This document shows, piece after piece, positions 8,938-16,486 of a DNA stretch of 64,000 bases. The translations under genes and the position numbers were made by a program. The stretch covers positions 2,644,001 through 2,708,000 of the forward strand of contig NZ_CP127385.1 in assembly GCF_030378205.1 (NCBI RefSeq), given 5' to 3'. This DNA comes from Bradyrhizobium sp. NP1 (GTDB lineage: Bacteria > Pseudomonadota > Alphaproteobacteria > Rhizobiales > Xanthobacteraceae). Numbering within the stretch: the stretch's first letter is position 1; each line of letters starts with the position of its first letter. The notes under the pieces are model-generated. The model saw only the letters and a list, made by a program, of their open reading frames with translations, had not been told where the DNA came from and did no database searches.

Positions 8938-10085
8938 CCACCCAACGCCTCGGCGTGATCATGTACGGCGTCACCGGCCGCATGGGTCTGAACCAGCATC
9001 TGATCCGCTCGATCCTCGCGATCCGCGAGCAGGGTGGCGTGCTTCTGTCGAACGGCGACCGCGTGATGCCCGATCCGATCCTGGTCGGCCGCGACGCCGC
9101 GAAGGTCGAGGCGCTCGCCAGGCGCTACAACCTGACGCGCTGGAGCACCGACCTCGACAAGGCGCTGGCCGACAGGAACGACACCGTGTTCTTCGATGCC
9201 GCGACCACGCAGGCGCGGCCCTCGCTGCTGACGAAGGCGATCAACGCCGGCAAGCACGTCTATTGCGAGAAGCCGATCGCGACCAATTTCGAGGAAGCGC
9301 TCGCAGTGGTGAAGCTTGCGAATTCAAAAGGCATCAAGCACGGCACGGTGCAGGACAAGCTGTTCCTGCCGGGGCTGAAGAAGCTCGCGTTCCTGCGTGA
9401 TTCCGGCTTCTTCGGCCGCATGCTCTCGGTGCGCGGCGAGTTCGGTTACTGGGTGTTCGAAGGCGGCTGGCAGGAGGCGCAGCGGCCGTCCTGGAACTAC
9501 CGCACCGAGGATGGCGGCGGCATCATCCTGGACATGGTCTGCCACTGGCGCTACGTGCTCGACAACCTGTTCGGCGAGGTCGAGAGCGTGGTCTGCATCG
9601 GCAACACCGACATTCCCGAGCGCGTCGACGAGAACGGCAAGCCCTACAAGGCGACCGCCGACGACTCCGCCTATGCCACCTTCCGCCTCAAGGGCGGCGT
9701 GATCGCCCATATCAACATGAGCTGGGTGACGCGGGTCTATCGCGACGATCTCGTCACGTTCCAGGTCGACGGCACCCACGGCTCGGCGGTCGCGGGCCTG
9801 ACCGACTGCATGATCCAGGCGCGCCAGGCGACGCCGCGGCCGGTGTGGAATCCGGACGAGAAGCGGCTGCACGATTTCTACGGCGACTGGCAGAAGCTGC
9901 CCGACAATGTCGTGTACGACAACGGCTTCAAGGAGCAGTGGGAGATGTACATCCGCCACGTCTGCGAGAACGCGCCCTACAAGCACACGCTGCTGGAAGG
10001 CGCCAAGGGCGTGCAGCTCGCCGAATGCGCACTCAAGAGCTGGCGCGAGCGGCGCTGGATCGACGTCGAACCGATCAAGGTGTGA
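8934..10085 (+). CDS. Gfo/Idh/MocA family NAD(P)-dependent oxidoreductase
   Basis: A 383-residue cytoplasmic dehydrogenase that probably oxidises a hydroxyl of a sugar or cyclitol. The N-terminal Rossmann fold has a modified glycine motif (YGVTGRMG, residues 11-18), and the conserved EKP motif is at 112-114 (CEKPIATNFEEA). The substrate domain contains a long HWRYVLDNLFGEVESV segment. The ATG at 8934 overlaps the TGA of the enolase-superfamily gene (ATGA), with AAGGGAG upstream, so the two are translationally coupled; an earlier in-frame start at 8877 would lie inside that gene. The product likely feeds the aldolase-like DUF993 protein encoded next. The substrate is unknown. Confidence 0.85.
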   Translation: MTTQRLGVIMYGVTGRMGLNQHLIRSILAIREQGGVLLSNGDRVMPDPILVGRDAAKVEALARRYNLTRWSTDLDKALADRNDTVFFDAATTQARPSLLTKAINAGKHVYCEKPIATNFEEALAVVKLANSKGIKHGTVQDKLFLPGLKKLAFLRDSGFFGRMLSVRGEFGYWVFEGGWQEAQRPSWNYRTEDGGGIILDMVCHWRYVLDNLFGEVESVVCIGNTDIPERVDENGKPYKATADDSAYATFRLKGGVIAHINMSWVTRVYRDDLVTFQVDGTHGSAVAGLTDCMIQARQATPRPVWNPDEKRLHDFYGDWQKLPDNVVYDNGFKEQWEMYIRHVCENAPYKHTLLEGAKGVQLAECALKSWRERRWIDVEPIKV

Positions 10086-10105
10086 GGCAACAAGGACACC
10101 AAGCC

Positions 10106-11293
10106 ATGAACAAGCCCGTCCAGCCGATGTCGTCGCTGTCCCTGAAGCTGCCAAAGGCCGATCGCGGCATCGAGACCTATCGCCTCGCGGCAGGCAGGAC
10201 GTTTCCGGCGAAGCTTGCGGGCACGCTCAATCGCGTGGCGTTCTCGGCGGCGCATGTGGTGGCCGATCCTTTAGGTGACGTCGATCCGTGGCTCACCACC
10301 GCGGTCGACTGGGACAGGACCATCGCCTTCCGCGAACATGTCTGGGATCTAGGCCTCGGCGTTGCGGAGGCGATGGATACCGCGCAGCGCGGCATGGGGC
10401 TGGACTGGCCGACCTCGCTCGAGCTGATCCAGCGTTCGGTGAAGGCGGCGAAGGCGAGGGGGAACGCGCTGGTGTTCTCCGGCGCCGGCACCGACCATCT
10501 GCCAGTCGAGAATGCGAAGACGATCGACGACGTGATCCGCGCCTATGAGGAACAGATCACGGCGATCGAAAAGGCCGGCGGCCGCATCATCCTGATGGCC
10601 TCGCGCGCGCTCGCCAGGATCGGCCGCAACGCCGACGACTATGCGAGAGTGTATGACCGCGTGCTGTCGCAGGTCACGGAGCCCGTGATCATCCATTGGC
10701 TAGGGGACATGTTCGATCCGGCGCTCGCCAACTATTGGGGCTCGCCGAGGCTCGATGCAGCGATGGAGACCGCGCTTGCGATCATCAACCGCAATGCCGG
10801 GAAGGTCGACGGCGTCAAGATCTCGCTGCTCGACAAGGGCCGCGAGATCGACATGCGCCGGAGGCTTGACCGGAGCGTCAAGATGTATACCGGCGACGAT
10901 TTCAATTATGCCGAACTGATTGCGGGCGACTCGCAAGGTTATTCGCATGCGTTGCTCGGCATTTTCGACGCGATCGCGCCGGCCGCCTCCTACGCGCTGT
11001 CGCGGCTCGCCGCCGGCGACGAGAAGGGCTTTCATGATGTCCTGGGGCCGACGGTGCCGCTGTCGCGCCACATCTTCCAGGCGCCGACCCGTTTCTACAA
11101 GACCGGCGTCGTGTTCATGGCCTACCTCAACGGCCATCAGGATCATTTCACCATGGTCGGCGGGCAGGAGAGTGCGCGCTCGACGCTGCATCTCGCCGAG
11201 TTGTTCCGGCTTGCGGACCGGGCCGGGCTGCTCGCCAATCCGGAGCTGGCGACGCAGCGCATGAAGGCAGTGCTGGCGCTGCGCGGCATCTAG
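10106..11293 (+). CDS. DUF993 family protein, probable Schiff-base aldolase of the DHDPS/NAL superfamily
   Basis: A 395-residue protein of the DUF993 family. The C-terminal half resembles dihydrodipicolinate synthase-like aldolases: VDGVKISLLDK (residues 234-244) matches the GIK-type strand with the Schiff-base lysine, here Lys238, followed by KMYTGDDFNYAELIAGDSQG, comparable to the downstream GDD/alanine-rich helix region. I infer a class I aldolase or lyase acting on a keto-sugar acid. The ATG at 10106 lies 20 bp after the dehydrogenase stop. The stop codon TAG (11291-11293) is the CTAG end of a palindromic element, so the original C terminus may have been altered by insertion of that element. 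The reaction is not known to me. Confidence 0.75.
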   Translation: MNKPVQPMSSLSLKLPKADRGIETYRLAAGRTFPAKLAGTLNRVAFSAAHVVADPLGDVDPWLTTAVDWDRTIAFREHVWDLGLGVAEAMDTAQRGMGLDWPTSLELIQRSVKAAKARGNALVFSGAGTDHLPVENAKTIDDVIRAYEEQITAIEKAGGRIILMASRALARIGRNADDYARVYDRVLSQVTEPVIIHWLGDMFDPALANYWGSPRLDAAMETALAIINRNAGKVDGVKISLLDKGREIDMRRRLDRSVKMYTGDDFNYAELIAGDSQGYSHALLGIFDAIAPAASYALSRLAAGDEKGFHDVLGPTVPLSRHIFQAPTRFYKTGVVFMAYLNGHQDHFTMVGGQESARSTLHLAELFRLADRAGLLANPELATQRMKAVLALRGI

Positions 11294-11459
11294 TACCGCC
11301 GATTTGAAGTCGCTCACGGGCTTCCACGAATCGGCGATGCGGACTTCAAATCGAAAGCGGTACTAGAATTTTTAGATTTGCTAGTACCCTTTGCTTTTCC
11401 GAAGTTCGAAAGAAGGGATTGCCGCGATGAGTTACGAACTTCGGAAAAGAGGGTACTAG
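11290..11459. repeat. Twin-hairpin element A (170 bp)
   Basis: Two large imperfect palindromes in tandem fill the gap between two operon genes. Hairpin 1 spans 11290-11366 with arms CTAGTACCG...GATTTGAAGTC (11290-11311) and GACTTCAAATCG...CGGTACTAG (11342-11366). Hairpin 2 spans 11381-11459 with arms CTAGTACCC...TTCCGAAGTTCG (11381-11408) and CGAACTTCGGAA...GGGTACTAG (11435-11459). All four stem ends carry CTAG. The reverse complement aligns with elements B and C, including the spacer (GCAAATCTAAAAATTCTAGT). It gives the upstream gene its TAG stop, and GAGGG at 11449-11453, within the last stem arm, is the nearest Shine-Dalgarno-like sequence to the next start at 11465. Confidence 0.85.
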
Positions 11460-11464
11460 GCCCG

Positions 11465-12328
11465 ATGCGGGATTTTTCCGCCGACCACCGCTGGCTGTCG
11501 CTCAACACCGCGACGGTGCGCAAGCAGGGCGACCTGACCGCTATCATCGACGCCTGCGCGCGGCATGGCATCCGCGCCATCGATCCCTGGCGCGACCAGG
11601 TCGCGTCCGTCGGGCTCGATCGCGCGGTGCGTGCGGTGCGCGATGCCGGACTTGAATTGTCGGGCTATTGCCGCGGCGGCATGTTCACTTCCGATGCGGC
11701 GCGTCGCACCGAGGTGCGCGACGACAACCGCCGCTGCGTCGACGAAGCCAAGGCGCTCGGCGCGTCCTGCATCGTGCTCGTGGTCGGCGGCCTGCCGCAA
11801 TATTCGCGGCCGGGAAGCGCACCGTCAAAGGATCTGGTCGCCGCCCGCGGCCAGGTTCACGACGCGCTCGCCGAGATGCTGGAATACGCGAGAGAGGCAA
11901 AGCTGCCGCTCGCGATCGAACCGCTGCATCCAGCCTACGCCGCCGACCGCGCCTGCGTGAATACCACGAAGCAGGCGCTCGACCTCTGCGATGCGCTCGA
12001 CCGCGAGCGCACCGGCGCGCTTGGCGTCGCGCTCGACGTCTATCACATCTGGTGGGACCCGGAATTGATGGCGCAGGTCGCGCGTGCCGGCCGCGACCGC
12101 CTGCTCGCGTTCCACGTCTGCGACTGGCTGGTGCCCACGAAAGACATCCTCAATGACCGCGGCATGATGGGCGACGGCGTCATCGACATCAAATCGGTCC
12201 GCGCGGCGGTCGAGGCGCAGGGCTTTGCCGGCTATTCCGAAATCGAAATCTTTTCCAACGACTGGTGGTCGCGCCCGATGGAAGAGGTTTTGAAGACCTG
12301 CATCGAGCGGCATCGCACGGTGGTGTGA
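11465..12328 (+). CDS. Sugar phosphate isomerase/epimerase-like TIM-barrel protein
   Basis: A 287-residue protein of the xylose isomerase-like (AP endonuclease 2) barrel superfamily, which contains metal-dependent isomerases, epimerases and dehydratases. Supporting stretches are LPLAIEPLHPAYAADRACVN (metal-ligand Glu and His), GVALDVYHIWWDPEL (Asp and His), LAFHVCDWLVP and FAGYSEIEIFSNDWW near the C terminus. The ATG at 11465 is preferred although the frame is open from 11378, because upstream codons lie in twin-hairpin element A. The GAGGG Shine-Dalgarno candidate sits in the element's last stem arm 11 nt upstream, so initiation may depend on that stem. It is the last gene of the putative sugar-acid operon. 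The substrate is unknown. Confidence 0.8.
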   Translation: MRDFSADHRWLSLNTATVRKQGDLTAIIDACARHGIRAIDPWRDQVASVGLDRAVRAVRDAGLELSGYCRGGMFTSDAARRTEVRDDNRRCVDEAKALGASCIVLVVGGLPQYSRPGSAPSKDLVAARGQVHDALAEMLEYAREAKLPLAIEPLHPAYAADRACVNTTKQALDLCDALDRERTGALGVALDVYHIWWDPELMAQVARAGRDRLLAFHVCDWLVPTKDILNDRGMMGDGVIDIKSVRAAVEAQGFAGYSEIEIFSNDWWSRPMEEVLKTCIERHRTVV

Positions 12329-12342
12329 GCGTTAGCCGCGCC

Positions 12343-13017
12343 TCATTCGTTGTCCCGATGCGCGAGCTCCAGCGTGACGAGCCGAGCCAATAGCGTCGCC
12401 GGATAGAGCTGGCCGAAGATCGCTTCGAGATTGCACAGGCTGCGCGCCAGCGGATGGACCGGCGCGAGGTCGCCATAGCCTGTTGTCGTCAGCGTCGCGA
12501 AGCTGAAATAGATCAACTGGCTTGCCAGCTTCGCGCTGTCTTCGACCGACATGCCGGCGAACGCCTTCGGTGCCAGCGTGCCGATGAAGGTGAACAGCGC
12601 CGCGAAGATCACGGCAACGGTCAGGTAGAGCAGAACGGCGCCGATCACGCGGTGATAGGTGATGCGTCCCGGCGCGAAGGTCGCCTGCGCGACCGTCCAG
12701 GCGAGCGTTACGCCGACGATCAGCCATGCCCCGGCAAAGAGATTGAGGTCAAGGATCGAGGGCGATTTCAGCCGCAGGACGGCGCCGGTTACGATCATGG
12801 CGAGCGCGCCGAGCATGGCGACGACGGCCACGCGACTGCCCGACATCACGAACACGCCGCCGACCAGGAACAGCGCGAGCAGCAGCTCGAAGATCTGAAA
12901 GGCAAAAATCCCCAGCGCCTGTAGCGGCGCCACGACGAACATCATGACGATGAGAAGTGCGGTCAACACGGTCAGCAGGGAATCGCCCCAGCGCTCACGC
13001 GTCTTGCCGATGTCCAT
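12343..13017 (-). CDS. Potassium channel-like membrane protein
   Basis: A 224-residue inner-membrane protein with several hydrophobic segments (about residues 15-35, 38-58, 62-80, 92-112 and 125-147), then a pore loop carrying the selectivity filter TLTTTGYGD (176-183, Gly180-Tyr181-Gly182) and a final segment. TxGYGD is the K+ filter, so ion conduction is well supported, but there is no RCK/TrkA cytosolic domain and the pore sits close to the C terminus. The gene converges on the isomerase gene with only 14 bp between their stops. The P450 stop lies 30 bp upstream of its start, so it may be cotranscribed with the P450. The physiological role is unknown. Confidence 0.8.
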   Translation of the reverse strand: MDIGKTRERWGDSLLTVLTALLIVMMFVVAPLQALGIFAFQIFELLLALFLVGGVFVMSGSRVAVVAMLGALAMIVTGAVLRLKSPSILDLNLFAGAWLIVGVTLAWTVAQATFAPGRITYHRVIGAVLLYLTVAVIFAALFTFIGTLAPKAFAGMSVEDSAKLASQLIYFSFATLTTTGYGDLAPVHPLARSLCNLEAIFGQLYPATLLARLVTLELAHRDNE

Positions 13018-13047
13018 TGCATCCCCCTGCGATCACGCCTGCCGTGG

Positions 13048-14277
13048 CTAGCCGATCGAACATGGCACGCGCAAAAAGCCGCGGAAGCGCACGCGGCCGC
13101 CGCGGACCGGCTGGCCTGCCAGCGCGTAGTTCGGAAAGCGTTTGAGGAAGCGCGCGATCGCGATCGCGCCTTCGAGCCGTGCCAGCGCCATCCCGGCGCA
13201 CTGATGCGGGCCGGTCGCAAAGGCGAGATGGCGGTTGGGGTTGCGGCCGACGTCGAACCGCTCCGGATCGGGGAACTGCGCGGGGTCGCGGTTGGCCGCA
13301 CCGATGCACAGCGTCACCGAGGTGCCTTCGTCCAGCGTGACGTCGCCAAGCGTGATCCGCTCCGTGGTCATGCGGTTGCCGAGCTGGTTGGAGCTTTCAT
13401 AGCGCAGCACTTCCTCGACCGCGGTCTTGATCAGGTCGGGGTTTTCGATCAGCCGCCGCCTCTCCGCGGGGTGCTCGAACAGCGCCACGAGGCCGTTGCC
13501 GATCAGGTTGGTGGTGGTTTCGTGGCCGGCGTTGAGCAGGAAGATGCAGTTGTGCAGGAGCTCTTTCTCGTTCAGCCGCTCGCCGTTTTCCTCGCCCTGG
13601 ATCAGCCGCGTCAGCACGTCGCGTTCGGGATTGCCGGGTCGTGCGCGCCGCCGTTCGACCAGGCTTTCGAGATAGGCGAGGAAATCCTTCACCGCGCTGT
13701 TGCCGCGCGCAAAGGCCTCTTCGCCGATCACGGGCTCGAGCGCACCGAGAATCGCGAGCGACCAGTCGCGCAACGGCTCGCGCTCGTCGTGCGGCACGCC
13801 GAGCAGGTTGCCGATCACCTCGATGGGTATGGCGGCGGCGTAGTCCTCGATCACGTCGACGCGGCCCTTTGCAGCGATGGCGTCGAGCAGTCGGTCGACG
13901 AGGGCGACGAGGTCGCCTTCCATGCTGGCGATCGCGCGTGGCGACAGCGCGCCCATGATCAGCCGTCGCACCCTGGTGTGCGCCGGCGGATCATTGAAGA
14001 CGAGGCTCGTGGTGTGATGCTCGTAGAGCAGGGAGTTGCCGTATTTCGGCAGAAACTCGCGCTTCTTGTCGGACGAGAATGCTTTTGTGTTCTTGTAGGC
14101 CGTGACGAGATCGTCGTAGCGGGTCAGGAACCAGGTGCCGTTCGGCAGCTGCTTGACGGGCTCGCTCTCCCGCAAGGCCCTATAGGTCGGGTAGGGGTTG
14201 GCATAGAATTCCGGCGTCAGCCTTTCGAGGTCGAAACTCGCCGCCAGCGCTCGCGCGTTTCCATCCATGCCCGTCAT
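13048..14277 (-). CDS. Cytochrome P450
   Basis: A soluble bacterial class I cytochrome P450 of 409 residues. It shows the I-helix oxygen-activation motif (LLNAGHETTTNLIGNG), the K-helix ExxR (EEVLRYES) and the heme loop FATGPHQCAG with proximal Cys360. Soluble enzymes of this type need a ferredoxin and reductase, neither of which is adjacent. The frame is open from a TTG at 14283; I chose the ATG two codons later, and a further ATG at 14268 is possible because no clear Shine-Dalgarno is visible. The spacer of about 200 bp upstream separates it from the divergent split decarboxylase. The substrate and CYP family are not assignable from this view. Confidence 0.9.
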   Translation of the reverse strand: MTGMDGNARALAASFDLERLTPEFYANPYPTYRALRESEPVKQLPNGTWFLTRYDDLVTAYKNTKAFSSDKKREFLPKYGNSLLYEHHTTSLVFNDPPAHTRVRRLIMGALSPRAIASMEGDLVALVDRLLDAIAAKGRVDVIEDYAAAIPIEVIGNLLGVPHDEREPLRDWSLAILGALEPVIGEEAFARGNSAVKDFLAYLESLVERRRARPGNPERDVLTRLIQGEENGERLNEKELLHNCIFLLNAGHETTTNLIGNGLVALFEHPAERRRLIENPDLIKTAVEEVLRYESSNQLGNRMTTERITLGDVTLDEGTSVTLCIGAANRDPAQFPDPERFDVGRNPNRHLAFATGPHQCAGMALARLEGAIAIARFLKRFPNYALAGQPVRGGRVRFRGFLRVPCSIG

Positions 14278-14480
14278 TCTCAAGCGTTGGTTCGCTCAAT
14301 TAGTCTCACTTGCAACTATCGTAGACCCCGGTTGGGGCCCACGCAACTAAAATCGGATCGATTTTTGACAGGCGGGCAGGGTCGACGGGTGTCGCAGAGC
14401 CGTATGCGCAGTTTGCGCTTTGATGGGACACATCGCTCCGTTTACAGTCCCCTTCACCTTGCCACCTCACGGAACGTCCG

Positions 14481-15026
14481 ATGCACGCGCGGGCCGAAAC
14501 CTCATCCGAACAAGCCGCCTCCTGGCCGCAGGACATCTTTGCCACGCTGGAGCGCTTCGACGTCCGCCAGGTGCCTTACGTGCCGGATGCCGGGCATTCG
14601 GAGCTGATCCAGCGCGTGCTCGCCTCGCCCACGATGCGCGGCATTCCGCTGACCACGGAAGAGGAGGGCGTGGCGCTGCTTGCCGGGGCCTGGGCCGGCG
14701 GCCAGCGCGGCGTGCTGCTGATGCAGTCGAGCGGGGTGGGCAACTGCATCAACATGCTGTCGCTGACCCAGATATTCCGCTTTCCGTTCCTGACCCTGGT
14801 GACGATGCGCGGTGAGTGGGGCGAGTTCAATCCCTGGCAGGTGCCGATGGGCTCGACCACGCAAGACGTTCTCGAGCTCGCCGGCGTCAAGGTACTGCGC
14901 GCCTCGCATCAACAGGAGGTCAAGGACGTCATGGAGGCCGCCGCGAGCCAGGCCTACAACGCCGCCACGGCAACAGCGGTGCTGCTGTCGCAACGGCTGA
15001 TCGGGACGAAGGTGTTCGTGAAATGA
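14481..15026 (+). CDS. Thiamine diphosphate-dependent decarboxylase, alpha (PYR-domain) subunit, sulfopyruvate/phosphonopyruvate type
   Basis: A 181-residue protein corresponding to the N-terminal PYR domain of ThDP decarboxylases, encoded apart from the PP domain as in sulfopyruvate decarboxylase ComD. TTEEEGVALLAGA (residues 58-70) contains the glutamate expected to activate the cofactor, and QSSGVGNCINMLSLTQIF matches the conserved GxGN region of this subgroup. Its stop overlaps the beta-subunit start by 4 bp (ATGA), so a 1:1 complex is likely. Possible substrates are sulfopyruvate, phosphonopyruvate or another 3-substituted pyruvate; nothing adjacent decides this. The promoter should lie in the 203 bp shared with the divergent P450. 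Confidence 0.8.
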   Translation: MHARAETSSEQAASWPQDIFATLERFDVRQVPYVPDAGHSELIQRVLASPTMRGIPLTTEEEGVALLAGAWAGGQRGVLLMQSSGVGNCINMLSLTQIFRFPFLTLVTMRGEWGEFNPWQVPMGSTTQDVLELAGVKVLRASHQQEVKDVMEAAASQAYNAATATAVLLSQRLIGTKVFVK

Positions 15027-15613
15027 GCAAGGCCAACCTGCTCGACCGCCGCGCGGTCGTCTCCACGCTGCTGGCGAACCGGCAGGGAGCCATCGCCGTC
15101 GGCGGGCTCGGCGCCTCGACCTATGACATCGCGGCCGCCGGCGACCATGCGCGCAATTTCTATCTCTGGGGCGCCATGGGCGGCGCGCTCATGATCGGCC
15201 TCGGGCTGGCGCTGGCGCAGCCGCAATTGCCGGTGCTCGTCATCACCGGCGATGGCGAGATGCTGATGGGGATGGGGAGCCTTGCCACCGTCGGCCTGCA
15301 GAAGCCGGGCAATCTCTCGATCGTCGTGCTGGACAACGAGGCCTATGGCGAGACCGGCGGCCAGGTCAGTCACACAGCCGCAGCGGCCGACCTCGTCGGC
15401 GTCGCCAAGGCCTGTGGCATTGCCAGGGCGAGCGCGATCACGACCCTGGCCGAGGTCGAAGCCTTCGCCGCCTCCCTGCAGGACGTCACGGCCGGCCCGC
15501 GCTTTGCCAATGTGAAGATCGACGCCGCCAACCTGGAACGGGTGCTTTCCAACCGCGACGGCACCTTCATCATCAACCGGCTGCGCGGATCGCTGGGATA
15601 CTCTCCGATCTAG
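15023..15613 (+). CDS. Thiamine diphosphate-dependent decarboxylase, beta (PP-domain) subunit
   Basis: A 196-residue PP domain that binds the diphosphate of ThDP through Mg2+. The ThDP motif begins at ITGDGEMLMGMGSLATVG (Gly76-Asp77-Gly78) and ends about 28 residues later at LDNEAYGETGG (Asn105). The ATG at 15023 overlaps the TGA of the alpha subunit. Separate PYR and PP chains of this size resemble ComD/ComE and phosphonopyruvate decarboxylase. No sulfolactate or phosphonate genes are nearby, so the pathway stays open. No clear terminator follows; a short CCCCTGCGGGG hairpin without a T-tract is present just after the stop. Confidence 0.8.
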   Translation: MSKANLLDRRAVVSTLLANRQGAIAVGGLGASTYDIAAAGDHARNFYLWGAMGGALMIGLGLALAQPQLPVLVITGDGEMLMGMGSLATVGLQKPGNLSIVVLDNEAYGETGGQVSHTAAAADLVGVAKACGIARASAITTLAEVEAFAASLQDVTAGPRFANVKIDAANLERVLSNRDGTFIINRLRGSLGYSPI

Positions 15614-15744
15614 CGCGGTGTCATGCGCCCCTGCGGGGACCCTTCCAGGGGTGATTCCCTGCGTCGTGCCCCTTCCACCTCCGAACCCAAACGCCACACC
15701 GCCCAAATTTCGGGCAGTTTCAGGTTGCAACGCAACAAAATTTC

Positions 15745-15775
15745 TTGACTTTTACGTGGGTGAGTAGTTACTCAC
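15745..15775 (+). promoter_or_regulatory. Promoter and TetR operator upstream of the efflux operon
   Basis: GTGAGTA-GT-TACTCAC (15760-15775) is a perfect 7-bp inverted repeat with a 2-bp centre, a typical operator size for TetR/AcrR repressors. It lies 10-26 bp downstream of a -35-like TTGACT (15745-15750), so it would cover the -10 region. The regulator's own ATG follows 8 bp after the operator, suggesting autoregulation and repression of the whole regulator-pump operon. Confidence 0.75.
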
Positions 15776-15782
15776 ACACCTT

Positions 15783-16484
15783 ATGTCTACCCTGCGCATG
15801 ACCAGTGACCTGAGGCGGCAGCTCATCCTGGGCGCAGCCAGACGTTGCTTTGCCCGCAACGGCTTTGCCGGCACCACGACCAAGAGCGTGGCGGCGGCCG
15901 CAGCCATTTCCGAAGGGCTGCTGTTCAAGCACTTCCCCTCCAAGGCTGCCCTCTACGCCGAGATTCTGGCGGACGAATGCGAAGCCGATCCTGCGCTTGC
16001 GCATCTGTTGGGGCAGGAGCCCTCGACCGCGACGCTGGTCGAGCTGATCAAGGGCATGGTCCGGCACTTTACAGAAATTTCCGACGGCCCGGACGAGCAG
16101 GACGCGCAACGGCTGCGGCTAATGGTCACGAGCCACCTCGACGATGGCGAGTTCGCCCGGCTGCTCTACGCCAAGATCGGCGCCCTGATTGGCCCGACAT
16201 TTTCGGCCTCGCTGGATCGGGCCGTGGCGGCGGGCGACGCGCGGCGGATCGGGACCGACCCGCTCAACCTGTTCTGGTTCGCCCACCACACCGTGCTGAC
16301 GGCGGCGCTGACCCGGCTGCCGCCGATGCCTTGCCTCGACTACGGCAGCTCCACCGATCTCGAGCGGCAGCTTTGCGAGTTCCTGCTGCGCGGGATCGGA
16401 CTTAACGAAGCCGCAATTGCTTCTCATTTGGACCGCGACTTGTCGCCGGAAGCGAGCCGGCCGGCAACCGCAGAAAGTGCATAG
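15783..16484 (+). CDS. TetR/AcrR family regulator of the adjacent RND pump
   Basis: A 233-residue repressor. The N-terminal helix-turn-helix covers RRQLILGAARRCFARNGFAG through SVAAAAAISEGLLFKHFPSK; the remainder is a helical effector-binding domain. It is the first gene of an operon with an RND membrane fusion protein (2-bp gap) and pump, and a perfect GTGAGTA/TACTCAC palindrome overlaps its promoter. This arrangement predicts a drug- or metabolite-responsive repressor that controls its own transcription and the pump. The start leaves only 8 bp after the operator, so the transcript leader is very short. The inducing ligand cannot be predicted. Confidence 0.85.
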   Translation: MSTLRMTSDLRRQLILGAARRCFARNGFAGTTTKSVAAAAAISEGLLFKHFPSKAALYAEILADECEADPALAHLLGQEPSTATLVELIKGMVRHFTEISDGPDEQDAQRLRLMVTSHLDDGEFARLLYAKIGALIGPTFSASLDRAVAAGDARRIGTDPLNLFWFAHHTVLTAALTRLPPMPCLDYGSSTDLERQLCEFLLRGIGLNEAAIASHLDRDLSPEASRPATAESA

Positions 16485-16486
16485 CC

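Noticed and set aside
11290..11459. Insertion sequence or MITE with a transposase-type target duplication for element A.
   Set aside because: No transposase gene is present and I could not find clean direct repeats flanking the element; the paired-hairpin plan is described instead.
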